From positions 124,001-188,000 of the forward strand of contig NZ_RFFH01000002.1 of assembly GCF_003696265.1 (NCBI RefSeq): a stretch of 64,000 nt of DNA, read 5' to 3'. The stretch comes from Nocardia stercoris (GTDB lineage: Bacteria > Actinomycetota > Actinomycetes > Mycobacteriales > Mycobacteriaceae). The translations under genes and the position numbers were made by a program. A model generated the notes under the pieces. That model searched no databases. It saw nothing but the letters and a program-made list of their open reading frames with translations, and was not told the origin of the DNA. Shown here piece by piece: positions 17,737-26,914 of the stretch (position 1 is the first letter of the stretch; every line of letters begins with the position of its first letter).

Positions 17737-17929
17737 GGGTCCAGCTTGGCTGATGGGCGGGTTCCGGTGCCGTCCGCATCCGGACACGATTCCCACATTT
17801 CCGGACATACGACCAGGTTGGCGAATCCGTCGATTCGAATGCTCCGATTCGAATGTTTTCTAGTCAAACGAGGATGTTCCGGATAGTATCGGCGCGCTCT
17901 ACGTTTGTAACCACAGGAGGACCCGGACC

Positions 17930-18658
17930 GTGCGCCGTACGATTGCAGTGGCCATTCTCGTACTCGCGACGGCCGTGTCGGCCGGTTGCGCGAAGGACGA
18001 ATCCGCGGACTCCACGTCGTCGCCGGCGACGACCGCCCGGGCGGTACCCAAGGTGGCGGATCCGGCGGGCGACACCAAGGCCGCTGCGGGGGCGCAGCTG
18101 GTGCTCACCGACCTGCCCGAGGGCTACACCCAGGCGAGCCAGCCCGCCTCCACTCCCGACCGCGCCGGAGACAGCAACGCCGGGTACATCTGGGGCAAGC
18201 CCACACTGGACTGCATCGGCACCTCCCGGGACGCGCTGGGCCGCTTCGGCCCGATGGCCAATTCGGGCACCTTCAAGTCTCCCGAGAACGCGGTGGTGAC
18301 CTCGATGGTCGAGTTCGAGCCGAACACCGACATCGCCGGCAAGGAGATGTCGATCGTGCACGACCCCAAACTCGATGCGTGCCTGCTGAGTTCGGCCCGG
18401 GACAGCGCCAAGGGCAACGCGGCGATCAACTTCACCTCGGTGGGCGCGACCGATCTCCCCCCGATGGGTGACGACTCGGCCGCGATCCGGACCACCGCCC
18501 ACATGGCGACCAACGACCAGGACGCGTTCTCGGACGTGATCACCGTCCGGTCGGGCCGCGCGCTGGTCACGATGACCCTGCAGTCGGTCGGCCAGCCGTT
18601 CACCACCGACTTGGAGCAGCAGCTCACCCAGGTCGTGCTCGACCGCCTGCCGCACTGA
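17930..18658 (+). CDS. Lipoprotein, unknown
   Basis: 242 residues with a classic lipoprotein signal: MRRTIAVAILVLATAVSAGC, lipobox SAGC with the lipidated Cys at residue 20, followed by a Ser/Thr linker. The mature domain (from ~55) resembles sensor/PknH-like extracellular domains only loosely; two Cys residues (~89 and ~147) could form a disulphide. GTG at 17930 with AGGAGG 9 bases upstream. Probably membrane-anchored outside the cell; ligand unknown. Confidence 0.8.
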   Translation: MRRTIAVAILVLATAVSAGCAKDESADSTSSPATTARAVPKVADPAGDTKAAAGAQLVLTDLPEGYTQASQPASTPDRAGDSNAGYIWGKPTLDCIGTSRDALGRFGPMANSGTFKSPENAVVTSMVEFEPNTDIAGKEMSIVHDPKLDACLLSSARDSAKGNAAINFTSVGATDLPPMGDDSAAIRTTAHMATNDQDAFSDVITVRSGRALVTMTLQSVGQPFTTDLEQQLTQVVLDRLPH

Positions 18659-18679
18659 TCCCCGCGCACCTATCCTCCC

Positions 18680-19648
18680 GTGGTGGACAACAGGCAGGTG
18701 CTGGTGCTCGCGTTCGACGGTGTCCGGTTGCTGGACACCACGGCGGTGCTGGAGGTGTTCAGCACCGCGAACCGGCTGGGCGGGCACTACACGGTCGCGC
18801 TCTGCTCCCCCGACGGCACCGCGGTGACCACGGCGTCGGGCACGCGGCTGCTCCCGGACCGCGCGTATCCCGGCGCGGACCGGCCGCACACGGTGATCGT
18901 GCCCGGCTCGCCGCGCTTGACTACCGCCCCGGCGCCGGCGGAGTTGCTGACCGCGATCACCGCGGCCGGTGCGTCCGCGACCCGGGTCACCTCGGTGTGT
19001 ACGGGGGCGTTCGCGCTGGCCGCGACGGGCCTGCTGGACGGGCGCCGCGCGACCACGCATTGGCGGTACGCGGAGCGGCTGGCCCGGTCGTATCCGAAGG
19101 TCGCCGTCGAACCGGACGCGATCTACGTCCGCGACGGCCACGTGACCACGTCGGCCGGGGTGAGCGCGGGGCTCGACCTGGCGCTGGCGCTGGTCGAGGA
19201 GGACGAGGGGCCCGATCTCGCGCGTGAGGTGGCCCGCGATCTGGTGGTGTTCCTGCAGCGTCCGGGCGGGCAGTCACAGTTCTCGGTGGCGGCCCGGACC
19301 GGGCGGCCGCGGCGCCGGGAATTGCGCGCGGTGCTGGACGCGGTGCTCGCCGATCCGGCCGCGGATCATTCGCTGCCAGCGATGGCGGCGCGCGCACATC
19401 TTTCCGGCCGCCATTTGAGCCGCCTGTTCGACGACGAATTATCTGTTACGCCAGCGACTTTCGTGGAAAGCGTGCGACTGGAGGCGGCGCGTCAGCTGCT
19501 GGAGTCCGGGGAATCGGTCTCCGGTGCCGCACAGCGATCCGGGATCGGCAGCGAGGAATCGCTGCGCCGCGTGTTCCTGCGCCGGCTGGGTGTCACACCG
19601 TCGGCTTATCGCGCGCGTTTCCGCACGGCGCACCGCGGCGCGCACTGA
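18680..19648 (+). CDS. GlxA family AraC-type transcriptional regulator
   Basis: 322 residues: N-terminal DJ-1/PfpI-like domain (VLVLAFDGVRLLDTTAVLEVF, nucleophile-elbow-like SVCTGAF at ~115) and C-terminal AraC HTH (~225-315; MAARAHLSGRHLSRLFDDEL and GSEESLRRVFLRRLGVTPSAYR). The amidase-like domain in this family acts as a sensor. Starts at either of two adjacent GTGs (18680, 18683). No enzyme target sits next to it, so the regulon is unknown. Confidence 0.92.
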   Translation: MVDNRQVLVLAFDGVRLLDTTAVLEVFSTANRLGGHYTVALCSPDGTAVTTASGTRLLPDRAYPGADRPHTVIVPGSPRLTTAPAPAELLTAITAAGASATRVTSVCTGAFALAATGLLDGRRATTHWRYAERLARSYPKVAVEPDAIYVRDGHVTTSAGVSAGLDLALALVEEDEGPDLAREVARDLVVFLQRPGGQSQFSVAARTGRPRRRELRAVLDAVLADPAADHSLPAMAARAHLSGRHLSRLFDDELSVTPATFVESVRLEAARQLLESGESVSGAAQRSGIGSEESLRRVFLRRLGVTPSAYRARFRTAHRGAH

Positions 19649-19652
19649 ATCA

Positions 19653-19680
19653 CCGCACGGGCAGCCGGGGCACCGTGCGG
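19653..19680. terminator. Bidirectional terminator after the GlxA-type gene
   Basis: Perfect 8-bp stem ccgcacgg / ccgtgcgg, 12-base loop, 4 bases after the stop and 13 bases before the 3' end of the convergent small gene. Confidence 0.55.
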
Positions 19681-19693
19681 CGGATCGGGGGTG

Positions 19694-19906
19694 TCAGACG
19701 GATTCGTGTTCGGGGGTGAGTCCCTCGCTGAGCCGGAGCTGCTCGGCGACGTCGACCAGCTCACGCAGATGCTGGTCGGTGAGCCCGGCGGCGTTGGACA
19801 GCAGGCGACGCAGCGGCCGCTGGTCCAGATCACCCGCCAGGGTGGCGTCGCGGTCGACGATCAGCTGACCGGGGTGGACGGGGCGAAATTGACTGCGTGA
19901 AGGCAT
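19694..19906 (-). CDS. Small protein of unknown function
   Basis: 70 residues, ATG at 19906, moderately acidic, predicted mostly helical in the second half (LRRLLSNAAGLTDQHLRELVDVAEQLRLSEGL). No family recognised. The ribosome site is weak (gtaggg 9 bases upstream). It is preceded by a 360-bp AT-richer region and lies on the same strand as the ANTAR gene but after that gene's own terminator, so it is probably a separate unit. Real-gene status is likely but not certain. Confidence 0.5.
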   Translation of the reverse strand: MPSRSQFRPVHPGQLIVDRDATLAGDLDQRPLRRLLSNAAGLTDQHLRELVDVAEQLRLSEGLTPEHESV

Positions 19907-20267
19907 TGTGGGCCCTACTTTTCTCGGCGGTTCGGCGGGATGTTGCAGATTTTCCGAGTTCTCGTAGCAAAGAGTTCAACACGAGTGCGAGCGCCGGGCA
20001 ATGGTTTTGTCCGAATCTGTGAGCGACTTAACCCTACTTCTATTCGGAAGGAAGTAACGATTCGGATACACCGGAATTTCGAGGAAAATACCCCTATTAC
20101 GAAACGGACTTCGTCCCTTCAGAATCGCTTCGATTCGGGCACTCGGTATCCGTTGACCGCTAATTCACCGACACCGCATCCGCTTGTTCGGCCAGAGTTT
20201 GCCGACATCGATCCCGAATCGAAACCGACCGGTGGGTCGGCGGCCGGACGCGGCCGCCGACTCGGAA
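19907..20267. other. 361-bp AT-rich gene-free region
   Basis: Apart from the ANTAR-gene terminator (20236-20261), this has no gene I can support. From ~19940 to ~20200 base composition drops well below the window average, with repeated attcgg/gattcg words. It is most likely a long promoter/leader for the minus-strand small gene, or a remnant of foreign DNA. Confidence 0.5.
20236..20261 (-). terminator. Terminator of the ANTAR gene
   Basis: Perfect 11-bp stem gtcggcggccg / cggccgccgac with a 4-base loop, 6 bases beyond the ANTAR stop codon on the minus strand. Confidence 0.7.
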
Positions 20268-20540
20268 CTACAGCGCGGCCGGCTCGGGGTGGCGCTCGAA
20301 CAGTTCGCCCCAGGCCGCGCGGGCGGCGTCGGCGAACTTGTCACCCGCGGGGGCGGGCTGATCACACGCGAGATCGACCAGTGCCCGCGCCAGACCCAGC
20401 GCGGCAACGTGGTGCTGCTGGGCGGTCGCCAGGATCTCGTCGAACGCCTCGCTGACGCCACAGCGACGCAGGGCGATCAACACCCCTTCGGCGGTGTCGA
20501 GCAACCGTGCATCGGTGCGTCGAGCGTCGAGACCGGTCAT
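20268..20540 (-). CDS. Stand-alone ANTAR domain protein
   Basis: 90 residues, almost entirely an ANTAR RNA-binding domain: LLDTAEGVLIALRRCGVSEAFDEIL...A...HVAALGLARALVDLA follows the A-x-GVL...AF..L...A....L..LA..LV pattern of the three-helix fold. There is no GAF or receiver domain, which normally gates ANTAR proteins. ATG at 20540 has an excellent AAGGAG 9 bases upstream. ANTAR proteins act by binding paired hexaloop stem-loops and preventing termination. The family call is by pattern and the last ~25 residues are a short tail. Confidence 0.7.
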   Translation of the reverse strand: MTGLDARRTDARLLDTAEGVLIALRRCGVSEAFDEILATAQQHHVAALGLARALVDLACDQPAPAGDKFADAARAAWGELFERHPEPAAL

Positions 20541-20747
20541 AACAATTTTCTCCTTCTCGATGCGCTCGGGTCAGCGACCGACTCGGCAATACTGGCCGGT
20601 TACCGAAACGAAGTCAAGCAACTGTCCAATTCTCGATGCCGTTGCGCTGAGGGCATATTCGCGTCCCGAGGCCGGCTCGCCGGAGCAATTGCGGCGTTTC
20701 CCGGTTCAGCAGTGGAAAGCACCTGGCAATCGTGCTATTCAAGACCG

Positions 20748-22325
20748 ATGGGCGCTTCCTACGACGTGGTTATCGTCGGCGGTGGGCACAACGGATTGGT
20801 CGCTGCCGCCTACCTCGCCCGGGCCGGGCGCTCGGTGCTGTTACTGGAACAGCAGGACCGGCTCGGCGGCGCGGCGGTCTCGGAACGAGTCTTCGACGGC
20901 ATCGACGCGCGCCTGTCGCGCTACTCCTACCTGGTCAGCCTGCTCCCCGAGCGGATCGTGCGCGATCTGGACCTGAACTTCGCCACCCGCCGCCGGCGGA
21001 TCTCCTCCTATACCCCCGTCGACGGCACATCCCTGCTGGTGGATACCGCGCGCCCCGACCGCACCCGGGACGCGTTCGAGGCCCTCACCGGCTCGGCGGC
21101 CGAGTACCGGGCCTGGGAGCGGTTCTACGCCATGACCACCCGGATGGCCCAGCAGGTCTTCCCCACCCTGACCGAGCCGCTACCCACCCGCGCCGAACTC
21201 CAGCGGCGGATCGACGACCGGGTGGCCTGGGAGACGGTCTTCGAACGCCCGATCGGCGAGACGCTGGAGGCCGAGTTCGGCCACGACGCCGTGCGCGGCA
21301 TCGTGCTCACCGACGCGCTGATCGGCACCTTCGCCGGGGCGCACGATCCGGCGCTGCGGCAGAATCGTTGCCTGCTGTATCACGTCATCGGGCGGGGCAC
21401 CGGCGAGTGGGACGTCCCGATCGGCGGCATGGGCGCGTTGACCGGCGCCCTGGCGGACGCGGCGCGGGCGGCAGGGGCGAAACTGGTCACCGGGGCGAAC
21501 GTCACGGCCGTTCGTGCCGACGGCCGGACCGCCGAGGTCACCTGGACGGGCGGGACCGGGGGGAGCCGCGCGCCCGATACCGCGGCCGAGACGAGCGCGG
21601 GGGCGCGCTACGTGCTGGCCAATGTCGCGCCCTACACCCTGGCGTCGCTGCTCGGCACCGCCGCGCCACCGAAACCCCAAGGCGCCCAACTGAAGATCAA
21701 TATGCTGGTGGACCGGCTCCCCCGCCTGCTGGACGGCACCGATCCGCGGGATGCCTTCGCCGGCACCTTCCATATCGCCGAGGGCTACGGCGCCCTGGAG
21801 CGGGCCTACCTGGAGGCGGCCGCCGGCCGGCTGCCCGCGGCACCGCCCTCCGAAATCTATTGCCACACATTGACCGACCGTTCGATCCTGGGTCCCGGCC
21901 CGGCCGCGGCCGGCATGCACACCCTGACCCTGTTCGGATTGCACACGCCCCCAGCACTGTTCGCGAACGATCCGGAGCGGTCCACGGCCACGCTGGTGGA
22001 GTCCACCCTCGACTGCCTCGATGCCGTTCTGGCCGAATCGATCCGGGACCGCCTGGTGACCGATGCCGACGGCAAGCCCTGCCTGGAGGCCCGCAACCCG
22101 CTGGACCTGGAGCGGGAGATCGGGTTGCCCGGCGGCCATATCTTCCACGGCGACTTGGCTTTTCCCTATCTGGCGACGAACGCGGACGCGACGGACCCGG
22201 CGGTCCGCTGGGGTGTGGCGACCGAGGTGCCGAACGTCCTGCTGTGCGGGGCGGGGGCGGTGCGCGGTGGCGGGGTCAGCGGTATCGGCGGCCACAACGC
22301 GGCCATGGCGGTGCTGTCGCGCTAG
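20748..22325 (+). CDS. Phytoene desaturase-like FAD-dependent oxidoreductase (PYROXD2-like)
   Basis: 525 residues. N-terminal dinucleotide-binding motif VVIVGGGHNGLVAAAYLARAG with LLEQQDRLGGAA, mid-protein PIGGMGALTGALADAARAAG and C-terminal GVSGIGGHNAAMAV match the NAD(P)/FAD oxidoreductase group related to carotenoid desaturases and PYROXD2. No phytoene synthase or lycopene cyclase is nearby, so a carotenoid role is unproven. ATG at 20748 has no clear ribosome site. The 3' end overlaps the convergent padR by 4 bases. Confidence 0.87.
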   Translation: MGASYDVVIVGGGHNGLVAAAYLARAGRSVLLLEQQDRLGGAAVSERVFDGIDARLSRYSYLVSLLPERIVRDLDLNFATRRRRISSYTPVDGTSLLVDTARPDRTRDAFEALTGSAAEYRAWERFYAMTTRMAQQVFPTLTEPLPTRAELQRRIDDRVAWETVFERPIGETLEAEFGHDAVRGIVLTDALIGTFAGAHDPALRQNRCLLYHVIGRGTGEWDVPIGGMGALTGALADAARAAGAKLVTGANVTAVRADGRTAEVTWTGGTGGSRAPDTAAETSAGARYVLANVAPYTLASLLGTAAPPKPQGAQLKINMLVDRLPRLLDGTDPRDAFAGTFHIAEGYGALERAYLEAAAGRLPAAPPSEIYCHTLTDRSILGPGPAAAGMHTLTLFGLHTPPALFANDPERSTATLVESTLDCLDAVLAESIRDRLVTDADGKPCLEARNPLDLEREIGLPGGHIFHGDLAFPYLATNADATDPAVRWGVATEVPNVLLCGAGAVRGGGVSGIGGHNAAMAVLSR

Positions 22326-22939
22326 GCGTCGGACGACCGGTCGACGTGCGGGGCCAGTGATTCCCACGACCAGGTGAGGCGGCCCGTGGTGAGGTCGGCG
22401 ACCACGCCGTCCACCCAGGCCAGTTCGGCGACGGTGACCGCGCGCAGGTATTCGTCCTCGAGGGCGGTGACCCGCGGGAGCCCCAGTTTCGCGGCGAGTT
22501 CCGCGTCGCGGTCCATGTCCGCGAGCCGGGCGCGCAGGGCGTCGGCGCGGCGGGCCAGTTCCGCCCGGGCGCCGTCGGGCCCGAGCAGCATCATCGACGA
22601 CAGCGCGGCGGGGAACTCGGGAAACTCGTTGCGCGGCACCGCGATCATCTCGGCCAGCCAGCCGACGCACGCGGCGCGTCCGGTGTCGGTGATCTCGTAC
22701 ACCGTGCGCTCCGGGTACTGCTGATCGCGCCCGGTCTCGCGGACCGCGACCAGCCCGGCCTCCTGCAGCCGGCCGATGGTCTTGTACAGCCCGGCCCGCT
22801 GGCCGACGTTGACCACTTGGTCCTTGCCCCACTCCTTGATGCGCCGCTGGATGCCGTACGGGTGCATGGGTTCCAGCGTGAGGATGCCGAGCACCGTCAT
22901 GGCCAGGGGAGAGCGCTTGAACTGGGGCGATGCGGTCAC
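22322..22939 (-). CDS. PadR family transcriptional regulator
   Basis: 205 residues: PadR winged helix (~10-95, AMTVLGILTLEPMHPYGIQRRI, GLYKTIGRLQEAGLV, YEITDTGRAA) and a Vir_act_alpha-C-like C-terminal helical domain. The GTG at 22939 (MTASPQFKRSPLAM) is chosen; a TTG at 22981 would put the start inside the palindromic operator. Diverges from a LiaF-like gene over a gap with the perfect palindrome caactagttg and a repeated actagttgc, fitting autoregulation plus control of the divergent gene. Confidence 0.88.
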   Translation of the reverse strand: MTASPQFKRSPLAMTVLGILTLEPMHPYGIQRRIKEWGKDQVVNVGQRAGLYKTIGRLQEAGLVAVRETGRDQQYPERTVYEITDTGRAACVGWLAEMIAVPRNEFPEFPAALSSMMLLGPDGARAELARRADALRARLADMDRDAELAAKLGLPRVTALEDEYLRAVTVAELAWVDGVVADLTTGRLTWSWESLAPHVDRSSDA

Positions 22940-22978
22940 AGGGGCATAGTACCCAGATTTCTTCCGATAGATTCTCGA

Positions 22979-23005
22979 CAACTAGTTGCAAAGACACTAG
23001 TTGCC
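22979..23005. promoter_or_regulatory. Palindrome/direct repeat, candidate PadR operator
   Basis: Perfect 10-bp palindrome caactagttg at 22979-22988 overlaps the first of two actagttgc direct repeats (22981-22989 and 22997-23005, 16 bp apart). Lies in the gap between padR and the divergent gene. Confidence 0.5.
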
Positions 23006-23057
23006 ATGCCACTATTGAGGAGCAGGCAGCACCGACCACAGGGACAAGGAACACGCC

Positions 23058-23510
23058 GTGAACGCCACCACCATCCACGTCGACCACGACACCACCAAGC
23101 GCCTCGGGCACTGGACCGACGCCACCCGCTTCGACATCTCGGCTCGCTACGGCAGCGCCGTGGTGGACCTGCGCTCCCCCGAGATCGCGGGCAGCGACGA
23201 CATCGTCGTGGAGGTCGCGATCGACCACGGCATGATCAAACTGCTCGTGCCCGACGACGCGGTGATCGACCAGACCGGGCTGACCTGGACCGGGCGCGGC
23301 CGGGTCAAGGACATGGCCCGCCCGAAGGACGCGGCCGGCCGGGTCGTGCGACTCACCGGCACCGTCGCCTCCGGCGAGATCCGGGTCCACCGCGCGGGTA
23401 TCGCGGTGCTGTCGGCACTGTTCTCCCGCGAGTTCTTCGAGGACGCCAAGCGCGCCCGCCGGGAGGGCCGCACACCGACGGTGGCCGACCCCGCCAACAC
23501 GCCGCGCTGA
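23058..23510 (+). CDS. LiaF/DUF-like beta-rich protein, unknown function
   Basis: 150 residues, GTG start after acaagg. Repeating beta-strand pattern (FDISARYGSAVVDL, DIVVEVAIDHGMIKLLVPD, RVVRLTGTVASGEIRVHR) resembles the C-terminal domain of LiaF/cell-wall-antibiotic response proteins, but no membrane helix is present. Its divergent position and shared operator suggest control by the PadR neighbour. Family assignment is tentative. Confidence 0.7.
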   Translation: MNATTIHVDHDTTKRLGHWTDATRFDISARYGSAVVDLRSPEIAGSDDIVVEVAIDHGMIKLLVPDDAVIDQTGLTWTGRGRVKDMARPKDAAGRVVRLTGTVASGEIRVHRAGIAVLSALFSREFFEDAKRARREGRTPTVADPANTPR

Positions 23511-23609
23511 GCCAACGTGCCGGCGGTTGCCCACCCCGGGTGATCGCCGTTACACTCCTCGCGATCAACAGGAACTATGAAGTTCCTGATTCTGGAGGGG
23601 TGCGAGTAC

Positions 23610-25640
23610 ATGGTCAACCACCGGCCGAGGGCGCTGGCCGCCGTCATGACCACACTGGCACTCACCACCGGAGGTGTCGTCGCGGCCGCGCCGGGGCACG
23701 CGGACACCTCCGCGCTGGACGCCCAGTTCGAAGCGACTTATCAAGCACCCCAGCAGTACCCGAACATCGCCATCGACTGGGACGTCCCGATCACGATGAG
23801 CGACGGCACCGTGCTGAAGGCCAACGTCTACCGCCCGGCCGATGCCGCCGGGCACCCGGTCGACGAACAGCTGCCCACCATCGTGAACCTCACGCCCTAC
23901 ACCAAATTGGTGGGCGCCCTCGCCGAAGCCGCGCTCTCCGTTCCCGGCCTGTCCGACGCGCTGGTGAAAGTGCTTGCCAAGGCAGACTTCTCGGCGCTCG
24001 GCATGAGCTCGCTCAGCGACATCCTGCGCGCGGTGCCCGGCGGCGCCGGCCGCACCTTCGCGGTCGACCCCAACCTGGTGCGCAGCGGCTATACCCAGGT
24101 AGTGGTCGACGTGCGCGGCACCGGGTTCTCCCAGGGCGACTGGCAGGTCTTCGGCGACCGCGAACAAGCCGACGGCGCCGAGGTGATCGACTGGGCCGCA
24201 CAGCAGCCCTGGTCCGACGGCAAGATCGGCATGAACGGCATCTCCTACTCGGGCATCAACCAATTGCAAACCGCCGAACGGCATCCCGCCGCGCTCGGCG
24301 CGATCTTCCCGATCGTGCCCGGCAGCGACCTGATCCGCGACGTCGCCGCGCCCGGCGGCGCCCTCGGGATCGGCTTCATCCCGGAATGGCTGGCCGCGGT
24401 GGACGGCACGAAGCTGATCCCCGACCTGACCGCACTGCTGACCGGCAAGTTCGACTGGACCTGGCTGGCCGACCGCGCCGCCGACCCGCTCACCTTCATC
24501 GACACCGTGATCGCGGCGCTGACCACGCCGTCGGTGGATCAGATTCCACCGCAGCTCTATTCGGTCCTGAACAACCGAAGCGACCTGCGGCAGGCCTGGC
24601 TCGGGCACCCCGAACAGATCCAGGTACCCACCTTCGTCTACGGCGGCTGGCACGACATCTTCACCTACTCCTCGCCGCAGGTGTACAACGCCGTGGACGT
24701 GCCGGCCGAGCAGAAGAAGCTGCTGATGGGCGACACCTACCACGTCACCACCAGCGCCGGACTCGGCGACCCCGGCGCACCCGCACCCCTGGACGCGCTG
24801 CAGCGCGCCTGGTTCGACAAGTGGCTCAAGGGAATCGACAACGGCATCGACCGGTACAGCCCGGTCACCCTGTGGCAGCAGGGAACCGAGCAGTGGACCA
24901 CCGACGACAGCTTCCCGCGCGCCGGAATGGACTACCGGCGAATGTATCTCGGCGCGACGACCTCCGGGACCGCGCCGCAGAGCCGCTACGACGGCAGCCT
25001 CGCCGCGCAACCCGACGGTCCCGCAACCGTTTCCGTGGACCCGAGCATGCTCACGATGTGCTCGCGCGACGCGATCCAGGGCACCGCGGGCCTGGTCCCG
25101 GAACCGGACCAGTGCGCGAAGGACGCCCGGATCAGCGAGGGCGCCGCACTGAGTTTCACCAGCGCGCCGGTGGACCGGCCGACCGTGATCTCCGGCCCGA
25201 TCGGCGTCCACCTGAACACGGTGCTCGACGCCACCGACGGTTACTGGACCGTGACGGTGAACGACGTTGCCCCGGACGGACACTCGACCGTATGGTCCAC
25301 GGGCCAACTGCAGGCCTCCCTGCGGGCGGTGGACGAGTCGAAGGCGCAGCGGTCCGCGAACGGCGACTACACCGACCCCTATCCCGCGCTGTCCCTGGAC
25401 CAACGGCAGCCGGTGGTGCCCGGTGCGCCGACCGTGCTCGATATCGGGATCCGCGCCACCGACGGCATGCTGCAGCCCGGACACCGGCTGCGCCTGGACG
25501 TCTTCGCCGGCAACCTGCCGAGCAGCATTCCGGTGCGCCCGCTGCTGAACGAAAGTGGGCTGCGCACCCAGCATCTGGCGCTCGACCCGGATCAGCCGAG
25601 CTGGATCAACGTTCCAGTTCAGGCGGATTCGGGCTGGTGA
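23610..25640 (+). CDS. Secreted CocE/NonD family hydrolase (S15 type)
   Basis: 676 residues. Signal peptide (VNHRPRALAAVMTTLALTTG ... AAPGHA). Alpha/beta-hydrolase core of the X-Pro dipeptidyl-peptidase/CocE group: VDVRGTGFSQGDWQVFGDRE oxyanion region, nucleophile Ser in GMNGISYSG (G-x-S-Y-x-G), YGGWHDIFTYSSPQ and MGDTYH late, then a jelly-roll C-terminal domain (~430-676). Probably an exported esterase or peptidase. The ATG at 23610 is preferred to 23577, being 9 bases after GGAGGGG and at the start of the signal peptide. The 3' end overlaps the convergent tetR by 35 bases. Confidence 0.92.
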   Translation: MVNHRPRALAAVMTTLALTTGGVVAAAPGHADTSALDAQFEATYQAPQQYPNIAIDWDVPITMSDGTVLKANVYRPADAAGHPVDEQLPTIVNLTPYTKLVGALAEAALSVPGLSDALVKVLAKADFSALGMSSLSDILRAVPGGAGRTFAVDPNLVRSGYTQVVVDVRGTGFSQGDWQVFGDREQADGAEVIDWAAQQPWSDGKIGMNGISYSGINQLQTAERHPAALGAIFPIVPGSDLIRDVAAPGGALGIGFIPEWLAAVDGTKLIPDLTALLTGKFDWTWLADRAADPLTFIDTVIAALTTPSVDQIPPQLYSVLNNRSDLRQAWLGHPEQIQVPTFVYGGWHDIFTYSSPQVYNAVDVPAEQKKLLMGDTYHVTTSAGLGDPGAPAPLDALQRAWFDKWLKGIDNGIDRYSPVTLWQQGTEQWTTDDSFPRAGMDYRRMYLGATTSGTAPQSRYDGSLAAQPDGPATVSVDPSMLTMCSRDAIQGTAGLVPEPDQCAKDARISEGAALSFTSAPVDRPTVISGPIGVHLNTVLDATDGYWTVTVNDVAPDGHSTVWSTGQLQASLRAVDESKAQRSANGDYTDPYPALSLDQRQPVVPGAPTVLDIGIRATDGMLQPGHRLRLDVFAGNLPSSIPVRPLLNESGLRTQHLALDPDQPSWINVPVQADSGW

Positions 25641-26292
25641 CCGGTCCCGCTCCGGCCGGTGACGTATCGTCGAGCCGGTCCAGGACCGCCGAGACCACCA
25701 GGTGGGCGCTGTCCACCACCTCGCGCAGTGGCCGGTCGTAACCGTTGAGCACCCACTGCTGGGCGATGACCAGCATCGCCCCCGCCAGTCCTGTGACCAC
25801 GGTCCGCTGCCCGGACGGTCCGGGCGGCAAACCCAGTGCCCTGACGCATACTTCGACCAGCGCCTGGAACCGCCCCCGGTAGATCTCGTCCACCGCGGGG
25901 CTCACGCCCAGGATCTCGAAGAAGGCGATCCGCGGCACCGGCGGATCGTCCGCGATCAACTCGAAATAGCCGGTCAACATCCCCAACGCCCGCGCGGCCG
26001 GGTCGGTGCCGCCGCGCTCGGCGCCACGCACGATGGCGTCCCGGATGCGACCGGTCACCACCTCGTACGCGGCGAGCAGCAACGCCTCACTGCCGTCGAA
26101 GGATTCGTAGAAGTAGCGTTTGCCCACCCCGGCCCGCGCGCAGACGGCGTTGATGGTGGTGGCCCGGTAGCCCTCGGTCCCGAACTCGGCCACGGCGGCC
26201 TCGATCAACCGCGTGCGCCGCTCCCGCTGGCGCTGTTCGGGCATGCGGCCCCGATACTTTCGGCCGTCGGCATCGGAATCGGGGACCTTCAC
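25606..26292 (-). CDS. TetR family transcriptional regulator
   Basis: 228 residues. The N-terminal KYRG...QRERRTRLIEAAV lead-in and HTH (TTINAVCARAGVGKRYFYESF, ~45-65) are classic; the C-terminal ligand domain is ~110-215. The GTG at 26292 keeps the lead-in that many actinobacterial TetRs share; an ATG at 26244 would start at MPEQR. Immediately downstream (10 bases) of the GDSL hydrolase gene, so the two may be one operon. Confidence 0.92.
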   Translation of the reverse strand: MKVPDSDADGRKYRGRMPEQRQRERRTRLIEAAVAEFGTEGYRATTINAVCARAGVGKRYFYESFDGSEALLLAAYEVVTGRIRDAIVRGAERGGTDPAARALGMLTGYFELIADDPPVPRIAFFEILGVSPAVDEIYRGRFQALVEVCVRALGLPPGPSGQRTVVTGLAGAMLVIAQQWVLNGYDRPLREVVDSAHLVVSAVLDRLDDTSPAGAGPVTSPNPPELER

Positions 26293-26302
26293 GCCGCCAT
26301 GT

Positions 26303-26914
26303 CTACACCACCCCGAAGGCGGTCGTGAACCAGTGGTTCCAGCCGGGGGACAGCAAGTCCGCGTACCGTTCGTAGGCCGCGCCGTCGGGGTGGTAGCCGT
26401 CGCCGGCGGCGATCTCGCGCTGCCAGACCACGTCGGCGGACAGCGGTTCCAGCGCCCGCAGGTACCCGACGTCCGCGGCGGCGCAGACCGCGGCGAAGCG
26501 CGCGTCCAATTCGGCCAGCCGCGCGTTGTGCTCGGGATCGATGTTCGGTGGCGGCGACACCACCAGCCGGTGCCAGCCCCGATCGGCAGCCGTATCGAGA
26601 AACGCCACCAGATTCGCCACCGATTTCTCCGGCTCGACGCGCGGCCGCCCGTCCTCCAACACCGTGTCGTTGGCACCGAACGCGAACACCACACCGGCGG
26701 CCACCCCCGCGGGCAGCCGCCGGGCACATTCGGCCTCCCAGCGCGCCGCGATATCGGCGGATGTCTCGCGCCGGATCCCGAGGTTGTACCAGGTCAGCGG
26801 CCATCCGACGGCCTGGGCGCGGGCAGCGAGTCGGCCCGGCCAGCCCAGGGCCGTCCGGTCACCGACCCCGGCGACCAGCGAGTCCCCGACGAAACAGATG
26901 CGAATATCGGACAT
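26303..26914 (-). CDS. GDSL/SGNH-family lipase or esterase
   Basis: 203 residues with the SGNH blocks: GDSLVAG (catalytic Ser, residues ~9-15), YNLGIRRET (Gly), GANDT (Asn, ~78-82) and DGYHPDGAAY (Asp and His, ~172-181). No signal peptide, so cytosolic. ATG at 26914. Ends 10 bases before the tetR start. Confidence 0.93.
   Translation of the reverse strand: MSDIRICFVGDSLVAGVGDRTALGWPGRLAARAQAVGWPLTWYNLGIRRETSADIAARWEAECARRLPAGVAAGVVFAFGANDTVLEDGRPRVEPEKSVANLVAFLDTAADRGWHRLVVSPPPNIDPEHNARLAELDARFAAVCAAADVGYLRALEPLSADVVWQREIAAGDGYHPDGAAYERYADLLSPGWNHWFTTAFGVV

Noticed and set aside
21180..23534. 784-codon minus-strand ORF
   Set aside because: Runs through the antisense of three good genes with no motif; shadow.
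22817..25741. 974-codon plus-strand ORF
   Set aside because: Arg-rich +1-frame shadow over the CocE/NonD gene, no domain.
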